Assembly: GCA_035263105.1 (NCBI GenBank)
Contig: DATFRO010000053.1
Coordinates: 1 to 41,203 of the forward strand
Source of the DNA: DATBVX01 sp035263105
GTDB taxonomy: Bacteria; Pseudomonadota; Gammaproteobacteria; Steroidobacterales; Steroidobacteraceae
Direction of reading: 5' to 3'
DNA length: 41,203 nucleotides
Shown here in pieces: positions 16,668-25,568 of the stretch; the stretch's first letter is position 1, and the number at the start of each line of letters is the position of its first letter. The notes beneath the pieces are model-generated. The model saw only the letters and a list, made by a program, of their open reading frames with translations, ran no database searches and was not told where the DNA came from. Position numbers and translations under genes: made by a program.

Positions 16668-17648
16668 ATGGGTTTCGAGCAGCTCCTGGTTGCCCACCAG
16701 CGCAAGCAAGCCAAGCCGGCCGCTGGCGCTTTCGAGGCATTTGCCGCGAACCAGGGACGCTTCACCATCGAAACCTGCCTGCGGCGCCTGCTGATCACCC
16801 AGACCACCGACAGCGCGATTGCCAGCGCGGCTGCGCCGGCCGGTGTCGAGTTCCTGCGCGGCGTCGATGCTTACGACCTGCTCCTGCGCATCGCGAGCGG
16901 ACTGGAAAGCGAAGTGCCGGGCGAATCCGAGGTCTTCGGCCAGTTCAAGCAGGGCTGGCAGGCCTATCGCACGCAGCATGGCGAGGCGGCGCGAGCCCTC
17001 GATCCACTCATCCGCAAGCTCTTCGAGGACGTGAAGGAGATTCGCTCGCGGCATCTCACGGGACTCGGCGCGGCGACGTACGGGAGCCTGGTGCGTGCCC
17101 TGCTCGGCTCCGACGCCGAACAGCCCACGCTCCTCATCGGCGCGGGCGAGATGGCGGCCGCGATCCTGCCTTACCTTTCGGGCCGCCCGCTCTACATCGC
17201 GAATCGCACGCCCGAGCGCGCCGCAGCGCTGCTGGCCGGCCTGCGACGCAAGTCCGACCATGCCGACGAGATCAAGCTCCTCGGTGGCGATTCCGAAACC
17301 GAGCTCGCACTGTGGCGCACGGTGACCAACGTCATCGTGTGCGTCCCGCCGAATCGCGAGCGCGACCTCGCGCGCGTGCAAGCCTGGAAGGAGCGCGATG
17401 CGAACTCCGGTCACCTGCTGCATCTCGGCAAGCTCGCTCCGGGCGATTCCGTGTGGGCTAACCTCGATCGCTTCGCGACGCTCGTCGATCTCTTCGCCCT
17501 TCAGTCCGCCAATTCCGAGCGGCGGCGTGTTCAACTGCTCCACGCGCGCAATGCCTGCCGCGAGCGCGCGCAGCTGCGTAGCCTCGGCGGCGGCGCCGGC
17601 GTGGCGCACGGCTGGGAAGACCTCTCGCTCTTCGCCCACAGCGCGTGA
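16668..17648 (+). CDS. hemA: Divergent, short glutamyl-tRNA reductase
   Basis: 326 aa against about 410-430 for typical HemA. It would reduce glutamyl-tRNA to glutamate-1-semialdehyde, the first committed step. The catalytic region is altered: IETCLRRL (C37) replaces the usual STCNRTE, keeping the Cys. GLESEVPGESEVFGQFKQGW matches the GLDSxVxGExQIxGQ motif. The Rossmann-like NADPH domain starts at LLIGAGEMAAAILPYL (about residue 155). The C-terminal dimerisation helix bundle is reduced to about 40 residues. No Shine-Dalgarno is evident; a GCTCACGGTGAGC palindrome (16637-16649) lies just upstream. Position at the head of the hem genes makes the assignment firm despite divergence. Confidence 0.85.
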   Translation: MGFEQLLVAHQRKQAKPAAGAFEAFAANQGRFTIETCLRRLLITQTTDSAIASAAAPAGVEFLRGVDAYDLLLRIASGLESEVPGESEVFGQFKQGWQAYRTQHGEAARALDPLIRKLFEDVKEIRSRHLTGLGAATYGSLVRALLGSDAEQPTLLIGAGEMAAAILPYLSGRPLYIANRTPERAAALLAGLRRKSDHADEIKLLGGDSETELALWRTVTNVIVCVPPNRERDLARVQAWKERDANSGHLLHLGKLAPGDSVWANLDRFATLVDLFALQSANSERRRVQLLHARNACRERAQLRSLGGGAGVAHGWEDLSLFAHSA

Positions 17649-17651
17649 TCC

Positions 17652-19208
17652 ATGGGGGAGCTGCGCCTCGGCACCCGGCGCTCCGCTCTCGCGTGGGCGC
17701 AGAGCCTGTGGGTCGCCGAACGCATCCAGGCCCTCAATCCCGGCACGCGCGTTGAGCTGGTGCCGATCGAGACGCGCGGCGACCAGATCACCGATATCGC
17801 GCTCAGTCGCGTCGAGGGCAAGGACTTCTTCTCCGCCGAGATCGACGCGGCATTGCTCGCCGGCAAAGTCGATCTCACCGTTCACTCGCTCAAGGACCTG
17901 AGCCTCGAACGTCCATCCGAGTTGCTGCTCGCGGCGATTCCGCCGCGCGAGAATCCGCGCGATGTCGTGCTGTTTCGCGCCGATGTGCCGCAACGCCTGC
18001 AAGCCGGGCAAGTGCTGCGCATCGGGACTTCCGCCCCACGCCGGCTGGAAAACGTGCCGCACTTCCTCGCGCGTGCACTGCCGGGTGATGGCACGGCGCA
18101 GGTCGAGTGCGTCGAGATCCGCGGCAACGTCGACACGCGCCTCGGCCGGTTACACGAACCCGAGGGCAGCGCACGCCATCTCGATGGCGTCGTGCTGGCG
18201 TTCGCCGGACTGATCCGGCTGTGGCGCGACACGCGCCCGCAAGGCGGCCGGGAGAAATTGCAGCGCCTGCTCGAGAACGTCCGCTGGATGGTGCTGCCGC
18301 TCACCGATTGCCCGAGCGCACCCGGCCAGGGTGCGTTGGCGGTCGAGTGCCGCAGCGATGCGAAGGCAGTCCGCGCCGCGCTCGGTCGCCTCAACGACGC
18401 AAGCAGTGCACGCCTCGTCGACGTCGAGCGAGAAGTGCTGGCCGAAAGTGGTGGCGGTTGCCACCAGCGTTTCGGTGCCACCTGCATCGAGCATCCGGCG
18501 TTTGGGGCGCTGCTCTACGTCCGCGGCACGGACCCGAGTGGCGCTCGCATGGACCGTGTGACCTGGCTTGGCATGCCACAGCCGCCGCGCGCACCCGCGC
18601 GCTGGTGGGATGGCTTCAATGCCCGCGAATCGAACGACGTTCCACCGACCGAGATCGCGCATGCCGTGGACGCGGCGTTTCGCAACAGCGCAGCGCCGGT
18701 GTTCATCGCGCACAGCCGCGCACTGCCTGGCCATGCCGCCGCACGCCTCGCGAGCCATCGCGTCTGGACCTCCGGCAGCGCGAGCTGGTTTCGCCTCGCG
18801 CGCCTCGGCGTCTGGGTCGAAGGCTGTGCGGAGGGTCTCGGCTACGAATCGATTGCGCCTACGCTCGCCGAGCCCGTCCTGGGGCTGCCCCCGCTCGATC
18901 GCTGGCAGATCCTGAGCCACGCCGCGGCCGCCGATCACTGGCCGGGCGGCGAAGTCATCGGCACCTATCGCCTGCCCGAGGTCGGTACACAGTCGATTGC
19001 CGACGCCGGCTCGCTCACGCACGTGTATTGGGCGAGTGGCAGTCAATTCCGCGAGCTCTGGTCACGCCTGCCCGCCTCGGTTCATCATGCGTGCGGGCCC
19101 GGCAAGACCGCGCAGATCATCCGCGACGCCGGCATCAGCAACCTGACCGTCTTTCCTTCCGTGCACGAGTGGCGACGATGGCTACAGATCGAACGCGCTA
19201 CGGATTGA
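17652..19208 (+). CDS. hemC: Hydroxymethylbilane synthase fused to a uroporphyrinogen-III synthase-like domain
   Basis: 518 aa, about 200 longer than HemC alone. Residues 1 to about 300 are porphobilinogen deaminase: LRLGTRRSALAWAQ, DLTVHSLKDL, RIGTSAPRR, VEIRGNVDTRL, and the dipyrromethane-cofactor Cys C270 in GGGCHQRFGA (canonical GGCQVPIGA). Residues from about 300 to 518 look like a degenerate HemD: repeated alternation of short strands such as PVFIAHSRALPGHAAARL, VYWASGSQFRELWSRLP and HHACGPGKTAQIIRDAGI, the last typical of the HemD end. The fusion would make hydroxymethylbilane and close it to uroporphyrinogen III. It follows hemA by 3 nt and overlaps hemB by 31 nt. Confidence 0.88.
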   Translation: MGELRLGTRRSALAWAQSLWVAERIQALNPGTRVELVPIETRGDQITDIALSRVEGKDFFSAEIDAALLAGKVDLTVHSLKDLSLERPSELLLAAIPPRENPRDVVLFRADVPQRLQAGQVLRIGTSAPRRLENVPHFLARALPGDGTAQVECVEIRGNVDTRLGRLHEPEGSARHLDGVVLAFAGLIRLWRDTRPQGGREKLQRLLENVRWMVLPLTDCPSAPGQGALAVECRSDAKAVRAALGRLNDASSARLVDVEREVLAESGGGCHQRFGATCIEHPAFGALLYVRGTDPSGARMDRVTWLGMPQPPRAPARWWDGFNARESNDVPPTEIAHAVDAAFRNSAAPVFIAHSRALPGHAAARLASHRVWTSGSASWFRLARLGVWVEGCAEGLGYESIAPTLAEPVLGLPPLDRWQILSHAAAADHWPGGEVIGTYRLPEVGTQSIADAGSLTHVYWASGSQFRELWSRLPASVHHACGPGKTAQIIRDAGISNLTVFPSVHEWRRWLQIERATD

Positions 19209-20170
19209 CCCTGCGCCGCCTGCGCCAGGACAAGCACATTCGCGAGCTGACGCGCGAAGTGCGAGTGTCCGCGACGCAGCTCATCCAGCCGCATTTCGTG
19301 GTCGAGGGCCTGCCGAGGCGCGAGGACGTTCCGGGGCTGCCGGGCGTTTACCGGGAAACACCGGACAGCTTCCTGCGCCAGGTCGAGCAGGATCTCGAAG
19401 CCGGGGCCGACAAGATCCTGATCTTCGGTGTCCCGGGCGAGAAGCGCGATGCGGACATTCGCTTCGACTTCACCGCGCGCCAGATCGCGGCGCTGCGCAA
19501 GCGTTTCGGAGCGGACCTGTGGATCGCGGTGGATGTGTGCCTGTGCTCGTTCACGACGCACGGGCATTGCGGTGTGCTCAACCACGAACAGGACCACGTG
19601 ATCAACGACGCGAGCGTCGAGCAGCTGGCGCGCGCGGCACTGGAATACGCGCAGGCGGGCGCGAATTGCGTGGCGCCCAGCGACATGATGGACGGGCGCG
19701 TCGCGGCGATCCGCGAGGCGCTCGACGGCGGCGGCTGCGAGCGCACGCTCCTGATGAGTTACTCGGCCAAGTTTCACTCGCGTTTCTATGGGCCGTTTCG
19801 CGAAGCCGCCGACTCCGCCCCGCGCGCGGCACTCAAGGATCGCGCCAGCTACCAGATCGATCCCGCGCGCGCCGACGATGCGTTTCTCAGCTCGCAGCGT
19901 GATGCGGACGAAGGCGCGGACATCCTGATGGTGAAGCCCGGCCTGCCCTACCTCGACATCCTCAAGGACTTGTCGACGCGCATTGCGCGACCGTGGGCGG
20001 TGTACGAAGTGAGCGGCGAGTACGGCGCGTTCGAAGCGCTGGCCGCGCAGCAGCTCATGGATGGTCCGAACGCACACATCGAGTGCTGGACCGGGTTCGT
20101 GCGCGCCGGCGCATCGATGATCATCACCTACGGCGCGCGTTACGCCCGCCGCTGGCTGGCGGGCGCATGA
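19178..20170 (+). CDS. hemB: Porphobilinogen synthase (ALA dehydratase)
   Basis: 330 aa, standard length, starting at ATG 19178 inside the end of hemC. It condenses two 5-aminolevulinate molecules to porphobilinogen. The active-site lysines are K198 (SYSAKFHSRFYGP) and the Schiff-base K253 (ILMVKPGLPYLD). DVCLCSFTTHGHCGV retains the three cysteines of the zinc-dependent class rather than the Asp-rich magnesium class. VAPSDMMDGRV and YEVSGEY are also conserved. It overlaps hemL by ATGA, implying coupled translation. Confidence 0.96.
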   Translation: MATDRTRYGLTLRRLRQDKHIRELTREVRVSATQLIQPHFVVEGLPRREDVPGLPGVYRETPDSFLRQVEQDLEAGADKILIFGVPGEKRDADIRFDFTARQIAALRKRFGADLWIAVDVCLCSFTTHGHCGVLNHEQDHVINDASVEQLARAALEYAQAGANCVAPSDMMDGRVAAIREALDGGGCERTLLMSYSAKFHSRFYGPFREAADSAPRAALKDRASYQIDPARADDAFLSSQRDADEGADILMVKPGLPYLDILKDLSTRIARPWAVYEVSGEYGAFEALAAQQLMDGPNAHIECWTGFVRAGASMIITYGARYARRWLAGA

Positions 20171-21468
20171 AATCCGAGCGCTCCGCCGCGCTCTTCGAAC
20201 GCGCGCGACGCGTCACGCCGGGCGGCGTGCACTCTCCGGTGCGTGCGTTTCGCGGCGTCGGCGGTGTGCCGCGGTTCATCCGCGAGGCCGCCGGGAGCCG
20301 TCTCATCGATGTCGACGGCAACATCTACATCGACTTCTGCATGTCGTGGGGACCGCTCATCTTCGGACACCAGGACTCGCACGTGCGAGCGGCCGTCGAA
20401 GGTGCGCTGGCCCGCGGCTGGTCGTACGGCGCCGCGGAGTCGGGCTCGCTCGAGCTCGCCGAGTGGATCTGCCGGCGCATTCCCTGGGTGGAGCAGATCC
20501 GCTTCGTGAATTCGGGCACCGAGGCGGTGATGTCGGCGTTGCGCCTGGCGCGCGCCGCGACCGGCCGACCGCGCGTGCTCAAGTTTCACGGCTGCTATCA
20601 CGGTCACGTGGATTCGATGCTGGTCAAGGCGGGCTCCGGGCTCGCGGAGGCCGCGAGTCCCGACAGCGCAGGCGTGAGTGCCGAAACGGCCGCAAACACC
20701 CTAGTGGTTCCGCTGGATGATTCCGCCGCGCTGCAGGAAGCATTCGCACGCCACGGCGCCAGCATCGCGGCCGTCATCATCGAGCCGCTCCCGGCAAACT
20801 ACGGCCTGCTACCTCAGCGCCCCGAGTTCCTCAAGGAGATCGTCGCTCTCGCTCATGCGAACGGCGCGCTCGTCATCTTCGACGAGGTGATCAGCGGTTT
20901 TCGCGTCGCGCTCGGCGGGATGGCCGAGCGGCTGGAATTGAAGCCGGACCTCGTGACGTACGGCAAGGTGATCGGTGGCGGTTTCCCGGTTGGCGCGTTC
21001 GGTGGCCGGCGTGACCTCATGGAACAGATCGCGCCCGCCGGGCCCGTATACCAGGCAGGCACGTTGAGCGCGAACCCGGTCGCGATGGCCGCGGGGCACG
21101 CGACGCTCAGCAGGCTCGAATCCAGTTCGCCTTACGCGTCGCTCGAACGCCTGGGGGCCCTGTTGGCTGACGCGCTACAGGCAGTCATCGCGCGCGTCGG
21201 CGCCGACTTCAGCGTGCAACGTGAGGGCTCTCTGTTCTGGCTCGTGGACGGCGCGCCTCGCGGTTCCACCGTGCGCAGCGTCGAGGCCATTCCCGCGCGA
21301 CAGAAGCAACGGTTCGCCCTGCTGTTTCACGCGCTGCTCGATCGCGGCATCTATCTCGCACCGAGCGGCTTCGAAGTCGGGTTCCTGTCTACGGCGCACA
21401 CCCACGCCGACCTCGACCAGTTCGTTTCCGCGTTCGAAGCGTCGTTGGAAACCCTGCCGGCGTCCTGA
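20167..21468 (+). CDS. hemL: Glutamate-1-semialdehyde 2,1-aminomutase
   Basis: 433 aa, a full-length class III PLP aminotransferase. It converts the HemA product to 5-aminolevulinate. Visible motifs are TPGGVHSPVRAFRGVGG at the N-terminus, FVNSGTEAVMSALRLARAATGR (PLP phosphate cup), FHGCYHGH, VIFDEVISGFRV, and the PLP lysine K267 in LVTYGKVIGGGFPVGAFGG, followed by QAGTLSANPVAMAAG. It starts by ATGA overlap with hemB, and the kinase gene begins 4 nt after its stop. Being next to hemA suits handover of the unstable semialdehyde. Confidence 0.97.
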   Translation: MKSERSAALFERARRVTPGGVHSPVRAFRGVGGVPRFIREAAGSRLIDVDGNIYIDFCMSWGPLIFGHQDSHVRAAVEGALARGWSYGAAESGSLELAEWICRRIPWVEQIRFVNSGTEAVMSALRLARAATGRPRVLKFHGCYHGHVDSMLVKAGSGLAEAASPDSAGVSAETAANTLVVPLDDSAALQEAFARHGASIAAVIIEPLPANYGLLPQRPEFLKEIVALAHANGALVIFDEVISGFRVALGGMAERLELKPDLVTYGKVIGGGFPVGAFGGRRDLMEQIAPAGPVYQAGTLSANPVAMAAGHATLSRLESSSPYASLERLGALLADALQAVIARVGADFSVQREGSLFWLVDGAPRGSTVRSVEAIPARQKQRFALLFHALLDRGIYLAPSGFEVGFLSTAHTHADLDQFVSAFEASLETLPAS

Positions 21469-21472
21469 CCCG

Positions 21473-22426
21473 ATGGCTGCCCGGCTCATCACTGCCCGAC
21501 GAGGCCTGCGCTGGCTGGTGCTGATCGCGGTGCTGTGGCTGGTGCTGCTGTTCGCGCTGATGCTCTGGTGGGGTTGGGTGGTGCACGAGCAGGCCGTCAA
21601 GATCGAAGAGCTGCAACAGATCGTCGCGCAGGATGTTTCCGCGGGACATGCACAGTGGCGCATCACGCAACGCATGCTGGTCTGGGAAGGCGGCACCTTG
21701 CTGGTGCTGCTCACCGGCCTCTCGGTCGCGCTCCTCTGGCTCTACCTGCGCGACCAGCGCCGCACGCGCGCATCGCAGGCGTTCTTTGCTTCCGTCACGC
21801 ACGAGTTGCGCACACCCCTCACCAGCATTCGGCTGCAGGCCGAATCGCTGGCCGAGACGGGCGCCGCGAGCCCGCTCATTCACCGGCTGCTCGAGGACAC
21901 GAGCCGGCTCGAAGCGCAGGTGGAACGAACGCTGGAACTCGCGCGCCTCGAAGGCGGTGGCGTGCTCGATCTGCAACCGCTGCCCATCGGCGCGTGGCTC
22001 GAGCGGCAGGTCGCGAGTGCCAGGGCCGAAGGCAGTCAGCTCGAGGTGAATCTGCAAGCCGCCGGCCAGAAGGATGATGCGCTGGTGCTGGCCGACCGCA
22101 ACGCGCTCAAGGTGATCGTGCGCAACCTGGTGGAGAACACGCTGCGCCACTCGCAGGCTTCGCCGGCGCAGGCGCGCATCGCCATCGAGAGCGCTCCTGC
22201 CACGGTGACCGTGAGCTTCGCCGACCAGGGGCGCGGCTTCAGCGGCGATCCGCTGCAGCTCGGCACGCTCTTCTTTCGCGGCGAGCGTTCACAAGGCGCG
22301 GGCGTCGGGCTGTACCTGATCCGCATGCTGATGCGCCGCATGGGCGGCGATGCCGAATATCGCTCGCGGTCCGGCGCCGGATTCGAAACGCGCCTCACTT
22401 TCCGGCGCGCCGAGGAGCCCACGTGA
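21473..22426 (+). CDS. Sensor histidine kinase inside the heme operon
   Basis: 317 aa. Two transmembrane helices (about residues 14-36 and 70-92) flank a short periplasmic loop of about 35 residues. HisKA follows directly with H110 in FASVTHELRTPLTSIRL, then HATPase_c with NLVENTLRHS (N-box), FADQGRGFSG (G1) and GAGVGLYLIRMLMRRMGG (G2). There is no HAMP or PAS domain; so small a sensor suggests detection within the membrane or at its surface. It sits between hemL and hemE with the cognate regulator overlapping by GTGA. By position it probably senses heme, a porphyrin or envelope redox state, by analogy with Leptospira HemK. I avoid that symbol because it is used elsewhere for a methyltransferase. 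Confidence 0.9.
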   Translation: MAARLITARRGLRWLVLIAVLWLVLLFALMLWWGWVVHEQAVKIEELQQIVAQDVSAGHAQWRITQRMLVWEGGTLLVLLTGLSVALLWLYLRDQRRTRASQAFFASVTHELRTPLTSIRLQAESLAETGAASPLIHRLLEDTSRLEAQVERTLELARLEGGGVLDLQPLPIGAWLERQVASARAEGSQLEVNLQAAGQKDDALVLADRNALKVIVRNLVENTLRHSQASPAQARIAIESAPATVTVSFADQGRGFSGDPLQLGTLFFRGERSQGAGVGLYLIRMLMRRMGGDAEYRSRSGAGFETRLTFRRAEEPT

Positions 22427-23148
22427 GCGCTTCCGCACGGATCCTGGTGGTCGAGGATGAACCCAACGTCGGCCGCACGCTCACCGAGCGGCTCATCGCC
22501 GAGGGGCACACGATCGAGTGGGCGCGCACCGCGGGAGAAGCGCTCAATCTGTCCAACGGACCCGCGTTCGACCTGGCCCTGCTCGACGTCGGGCTGCCCG
22601 ATCAATCCGGCTTCGATCTCGCCGCGACGCTGCGGCGCAGTCATCCGAAAACCGCGATCGTGTTCCTGACCGCGTTCGGCACACCGGACGATCGCGTGCG
22701 CGGACTCGAGCTCGGCGCCGAGGACTACATCGTCAAGCCGTTTCACTACAAGGAGCTGTTGTTGCGCATCGAGAACGCGTTGCGCCGCGCGAAGCTCCTG
22801 GCGAATGCGGAGTCGAAGTACGAACGACCGCTCCTGGTGGGGCGTGCGCGCATCGATCTCAAGCGCATGGAAGCCACGGTGGGCGAGGAACGGGTATCGC
22901 TCACCCACAAGGAGTGCGCGGTGCTCACGTTGCTGCTCGAGAAGCAAGGCGCGGTACTGGCACGCGACGAGATTCTCGATCGCGCCTGGGCGCCGGACGA
23001 ATTTCCGACGCCACGCACCGTCGACAATTTCATCGTGCGCCTGCGGCGCCTGATCGAGGCCGACCCGGCAGAGCCGCAGGTGATCCGCAGCGTACGCGGC
23101 GTCGGCTATCAGCTCGACAGTGCCGCGGTGCGCGAGGCTGGAGCATGA
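22423..23148 (+). CDS. OmpR/PhoB-family response regulator inside the heme operon
   Basis: 241 aa from GTG 22423. The receiver domain has the acidic pair in VVEDEPN, phospho-acceptor D55 (LALLDVGLPD), the Thr in FLTAFGT and K in YIVKPFHYKELL. A winged-helix trans_reg_C domain follows (about 135-235) with VSLTHKECAVLTLLLEKQGAVLARDEILDRAW, TVDNFIVRLRRLIE and IRSVRGVGYQL. It is coupled to the kinase upstream and to hemE downstream (ATGA). The likely targets are this operon and other heme-linked genes. No direct-repeat operator could be identified upstream of hemA. Confidence 0.93.
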   Translation: MSASARILVVEDEPNVGRTLTERLIAEGHTIEWARTAGEALNLSNGPAFDLALLDVGLPDQSGFDLAATLRRSHPKTAIVFLTAFGTPDDRVRGLELGAEDYIVKPFHYKELLLRIENALRRAKLLANAESKYERPLLVGRARIDLKRMEATVGEERVSLTHKECAVLTLLLEKQGAVLARDEILDRAWAPDEFPTPRTVDNFIVRLRRLIEADPAEPQVIRSVRGVGYQLDSAAVREAGA

Positions 23149-24185
23149 AGAACCTGCTCCAGTCCGCGCTCGCGCGCTGCAACGCTTCGCGGCCGCCCGT
23201 GTGGTTCATGCGCCAGGCCGGGCGCTACCACAGCCACTACCGGCAGCTGCGCGGGCGACATTCGTTCGAAGCGTTGTGCAAGCAGCCAGCCCTCGCCACC
23301 GAAGTGACGCTCGGGCCGATCGAGGACTTCGATTTCGATGCGGCGATCCTCTTCTCCGACCTGTTGTTTCCACTCGAAGCCTTAGGGATGCCACTCAAGT
23401 ACGACCCGGGACCGCAGCTCGGCTGGCACGTGCGCAGGCACGATGACCTGCAGCGCCTCGTGCTGAACGACGCGAGTGTCGCCGCGCTTCAGTTCCAGGG
23501 GAGCGCCATGCGCTCGATCCGCGAGCGGCTGCCGGACAGCAAGGGGCTGCTGGGGTTCGTCGGCGGTCCATTGACTCTCTTCTTCTATGCCGCCGCCGGC
23601 TCGCACCAGGGCGATCTCGGTGTCGCTCACGCGGGGCTCGCCGACGGCCGCTACGCCGGGTTCTGCGAAAAGCTCCTGCCGCTGCTCACACAGAACATTC
23701 TCCTGCAATGGCGCGCGGGCGCCGATTGCATCGCCATCTTCGACACCTGCGCGGGCGAGCTCGGAGCGCAGGCCTTCGGCCGCTGGGTCGTGCCGCAGCT
23801 CACCACGGTCGTGGACGCCGTGCGGCGCGAATGCCCCGAGGCACGAATCCTCTACTACTCCAAGGGCACCGATGCCACGCATTGGCGGCTGCTCACCGAC
23901 CTCAAGATCGACGGGATCGGCGTCGACTGGCGCACTCCGCTCGCGGACGTACTGCACGAGTTCGGAGCGCAGTGGGCGGTGCAGGGCAATATCGATCCGC
24001 ACACGCTGCTCCTGCCGGAGGCTGATTTCCTGCGCAGCGCCGAGCACTTCCTGAGCGCAGTTGCCGCGCTGCCGGCGGAGCGGCGCCGCGGCTGGATCTG
24101 TGGTCTCGGCCACGGCGTGCTGCCGGCGACCCCGGAAAATCACGTGCGCCTGTTCGTCGACCTGCAACGCGAGCTGTTCACTTGA
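23145..24185 (+). CDS. hemE: Uroporphyrinogen decarboxylase
   Basis: 346 aa, normal length. It removes four carboxyls from uroporphyrinogen III to give coproporphyrinogen III. PPVWFMRQAGRYHSHYRQLR is the substrate-binding signature, AAILFSDLLFPLEALGMPLKYDPGP carries the catalytic Asp, and GLGHGVLPATPENHVRLFVD is the C-terminal signature. It starts within the response-regulator stop (ATGA), and its own stop overlaps the hemN TTG start, so it is embedded in the single transcript. Confidence 0.96.
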   Translation: MKNLLQSALARCNASRPPVWFMRQAGRYHSHYRQLRGRHSFEALCKQPALATEVTLGPIEDFDFDAAILFSDLLFPLEALGMPLKYDPGPQLGWHVRRHDDLQRLVLNDASVAALQFQGSAMRSIRERLPDSKGLLGFVGGPLTLFFYAAAGSHQGDLGVAHAGLADGRYAGFCEKLLPLLTQNILLQWRAGADCIAIFDTCAGELGAQAFGRWVVPQLTTVVDAVRRECPEARILYYSKGTDATHWRLLTDLKIDGIGVDWRTPLADVLHEFGAQWAVQGNIDPHTLLLPEADFLRSAEHFLSAVAALPAERRRGWICGLGHGVLPATPENHVRLFVDLQRELFT

Positions 24186-25555
24186 ATCCAGAACTCTCCC
24201 GCCTGCTCGCGAAGTACAACGTGCCGGGTCCGCGCTACACGAGCTACCCGACGGTCCCCTTCTGGGAGCGCACCCCGACACAGGAGGAGTGGATCACGGC
24301 GCTGCGCGCGGCGCTGCAGACGTCCGTGGGCAGCCACGCCGGCGCAGCGATCTACGTGCACATCCCGTTCTGCCGCTCGCTGTGCACCTACTGCGGCTGC
24401 AACATGCGTGTCACGCGCAATCGCGCGATTGCCAGACCATATCTCGAAGCCGTGCGCACCGAGTGGAACCTGTACATCGAGCGCCTCGGAGTCGAGAAAC
24501 TCGAGATCGGCGAAATCCACCTGGGCGGCGGCACGCCGACGTTTCTCAATCCGGAGGAACTGCGCTTTCTCATGGAAGGACTCCTCGCGCGCAGCACCCT
24601 GGTGGGCGGCGCGGAGTTTTCGGTCGAGGCCGACCCGCGCGTGACGACGGCCGGACAACTCGCGACGCTCCATGCGTCCGGCTTCCGCCGCCTGAGCCTC
24701 GGCATCCAGGATTTCGATCCGCGCGTGCAGGACATCGTCAATCGCGTGCAGAGCGAGGAGCAGGTACGCGAGCTCACCGAGGACGCGCGCCGCATCGGCT
24801 TCACCAGCATCAACTACGACTTGATCTACGGGCTGCCGCTGCAGACGCTCGAGTCGATCGAGACCACGCTGGCTGCGGTGCGCCGCCTGCGTCCGGACCG
24901 CATCGCCTTCTACGCCTACGCTCACGTGCCCTGGATCAAGCCGGGCCAGCGCCGCTTCACCGAGGCCGACCTGCCGCAGGGCGATGCGAAGCGGGCGCTC
25001 TACGAGCGCGGACGCGAAATCCTCGAGGATGCGGGCTATCACGAGATCGGCATGGATCACTTTGCGCTCGAGAGCGATTCGCTCTCGCACGCGGTGCGCG
25101 ATGCGACCCTGCATCGCAACTTCATGGGCTACACCTCGCGCCACGTGGCGCCGCTCATCGGGCTCGGCGTCTCCGCGATCGGCGATGCCTGGAGCGCGTT
25201 CGTGCAGAACGAAAAGGCCATCGAGCCCTACCAGGAGCGCGTGCAGCGCGGCGAGCTGCCGATCCTGCGCGGGCACCTGCTCGACGACGAAGACCTGCTT
25301 CTGCGGCGCCTGATCCTGGAGCTGATGACGCGCTTCAGCACGCGCTGGGACGGCCTCGCTGCTCGCCACGAGCACCTGCGATCGCTCCCCGAGCGGCTGC
25401 ACGAGTTGATCGACGATCAGCTCGTCACGCTCGATGGCGAAAGCTGCGTGGTCACGGAACGCGGCCACGCCTTCATCCGCAACATCTGCATGGCCTTCGA
25501 TGCACGCCTCGCGCGCAAGGCGCCACAGGTTCAGCTGTTCAGCAGCACGGTGTAG
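24182..25555 (+). CDS. hemN: Oxygen-independent coproporphyrinogen III oxidase (radical SAM)
   Basis: 457 aa from a TTG codon overlapping the hemE stop. The radical-SAM motif is YVHIPFCRSLCTYCGCN with C64, C68, C71 and an extra C73, as in true HemN. Other HemN features are the N-terminal PGPRYTSYPTVPFW segment, HLGGGTPTFLNPEEL, FSVEADPR, RLSLGIQDFDPRVQ, NYDLIYGLPLQTLE and RNFMGYTS, which separate it from HemW. It forms protoporphyrinogen IX without oxygen, suggesting heme synthesis at low oxygen. The operon seems to end here: no hemG, hemY or hemH follows. Confidence 0.96.
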   Translation: MNPELSRLLAKYNVPGPRYTSYPTVPFWERTPTQEEWITALRAALQTSVGSHAGAAIYVHIPFCRSLCTYCGCNMRVTRNRAIARPYLEAVRTEWNLYIERLGVEKLEIGEIHLGGGTPTFLNPEELRFLMEGLLARSTLVGGAEFSVEADPRVTTAGQLATLHASGFRRLSLGIQDFDPRVQDIVNRVQSEEQVRELTEDARRIGFTSINYDLIYGLPLQTLESIETTLAAVRRLRPDRIAFYAYAHVPWIKPGQRRFTEADLPQGDAKRALYERGREILEDAGYHEIGMDHFALESDSLSHAVRDATLHRNFMGYTSRHVAPLIGLGVSAIGDAWSAFVQNEKAIEPYQERVQRGELPILRGHLLDDEDLLLRRLILELMTRFSTRWDGLAARHEHLRSLPERLHELIDDQLVTLDGESCVVTERGHAFIRNICMAFDARLARKAPQVQLFSSTV

Positions 25556-25568
25556 TGCGCCGTCGTCT

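Noticed and set aside
18107..19177. A long in-frame upstream extension of hemB
   Set aside because: The added residues are Arg-rich shadow sequence of hemC; ATG 19178 gives a standard-length HemB.
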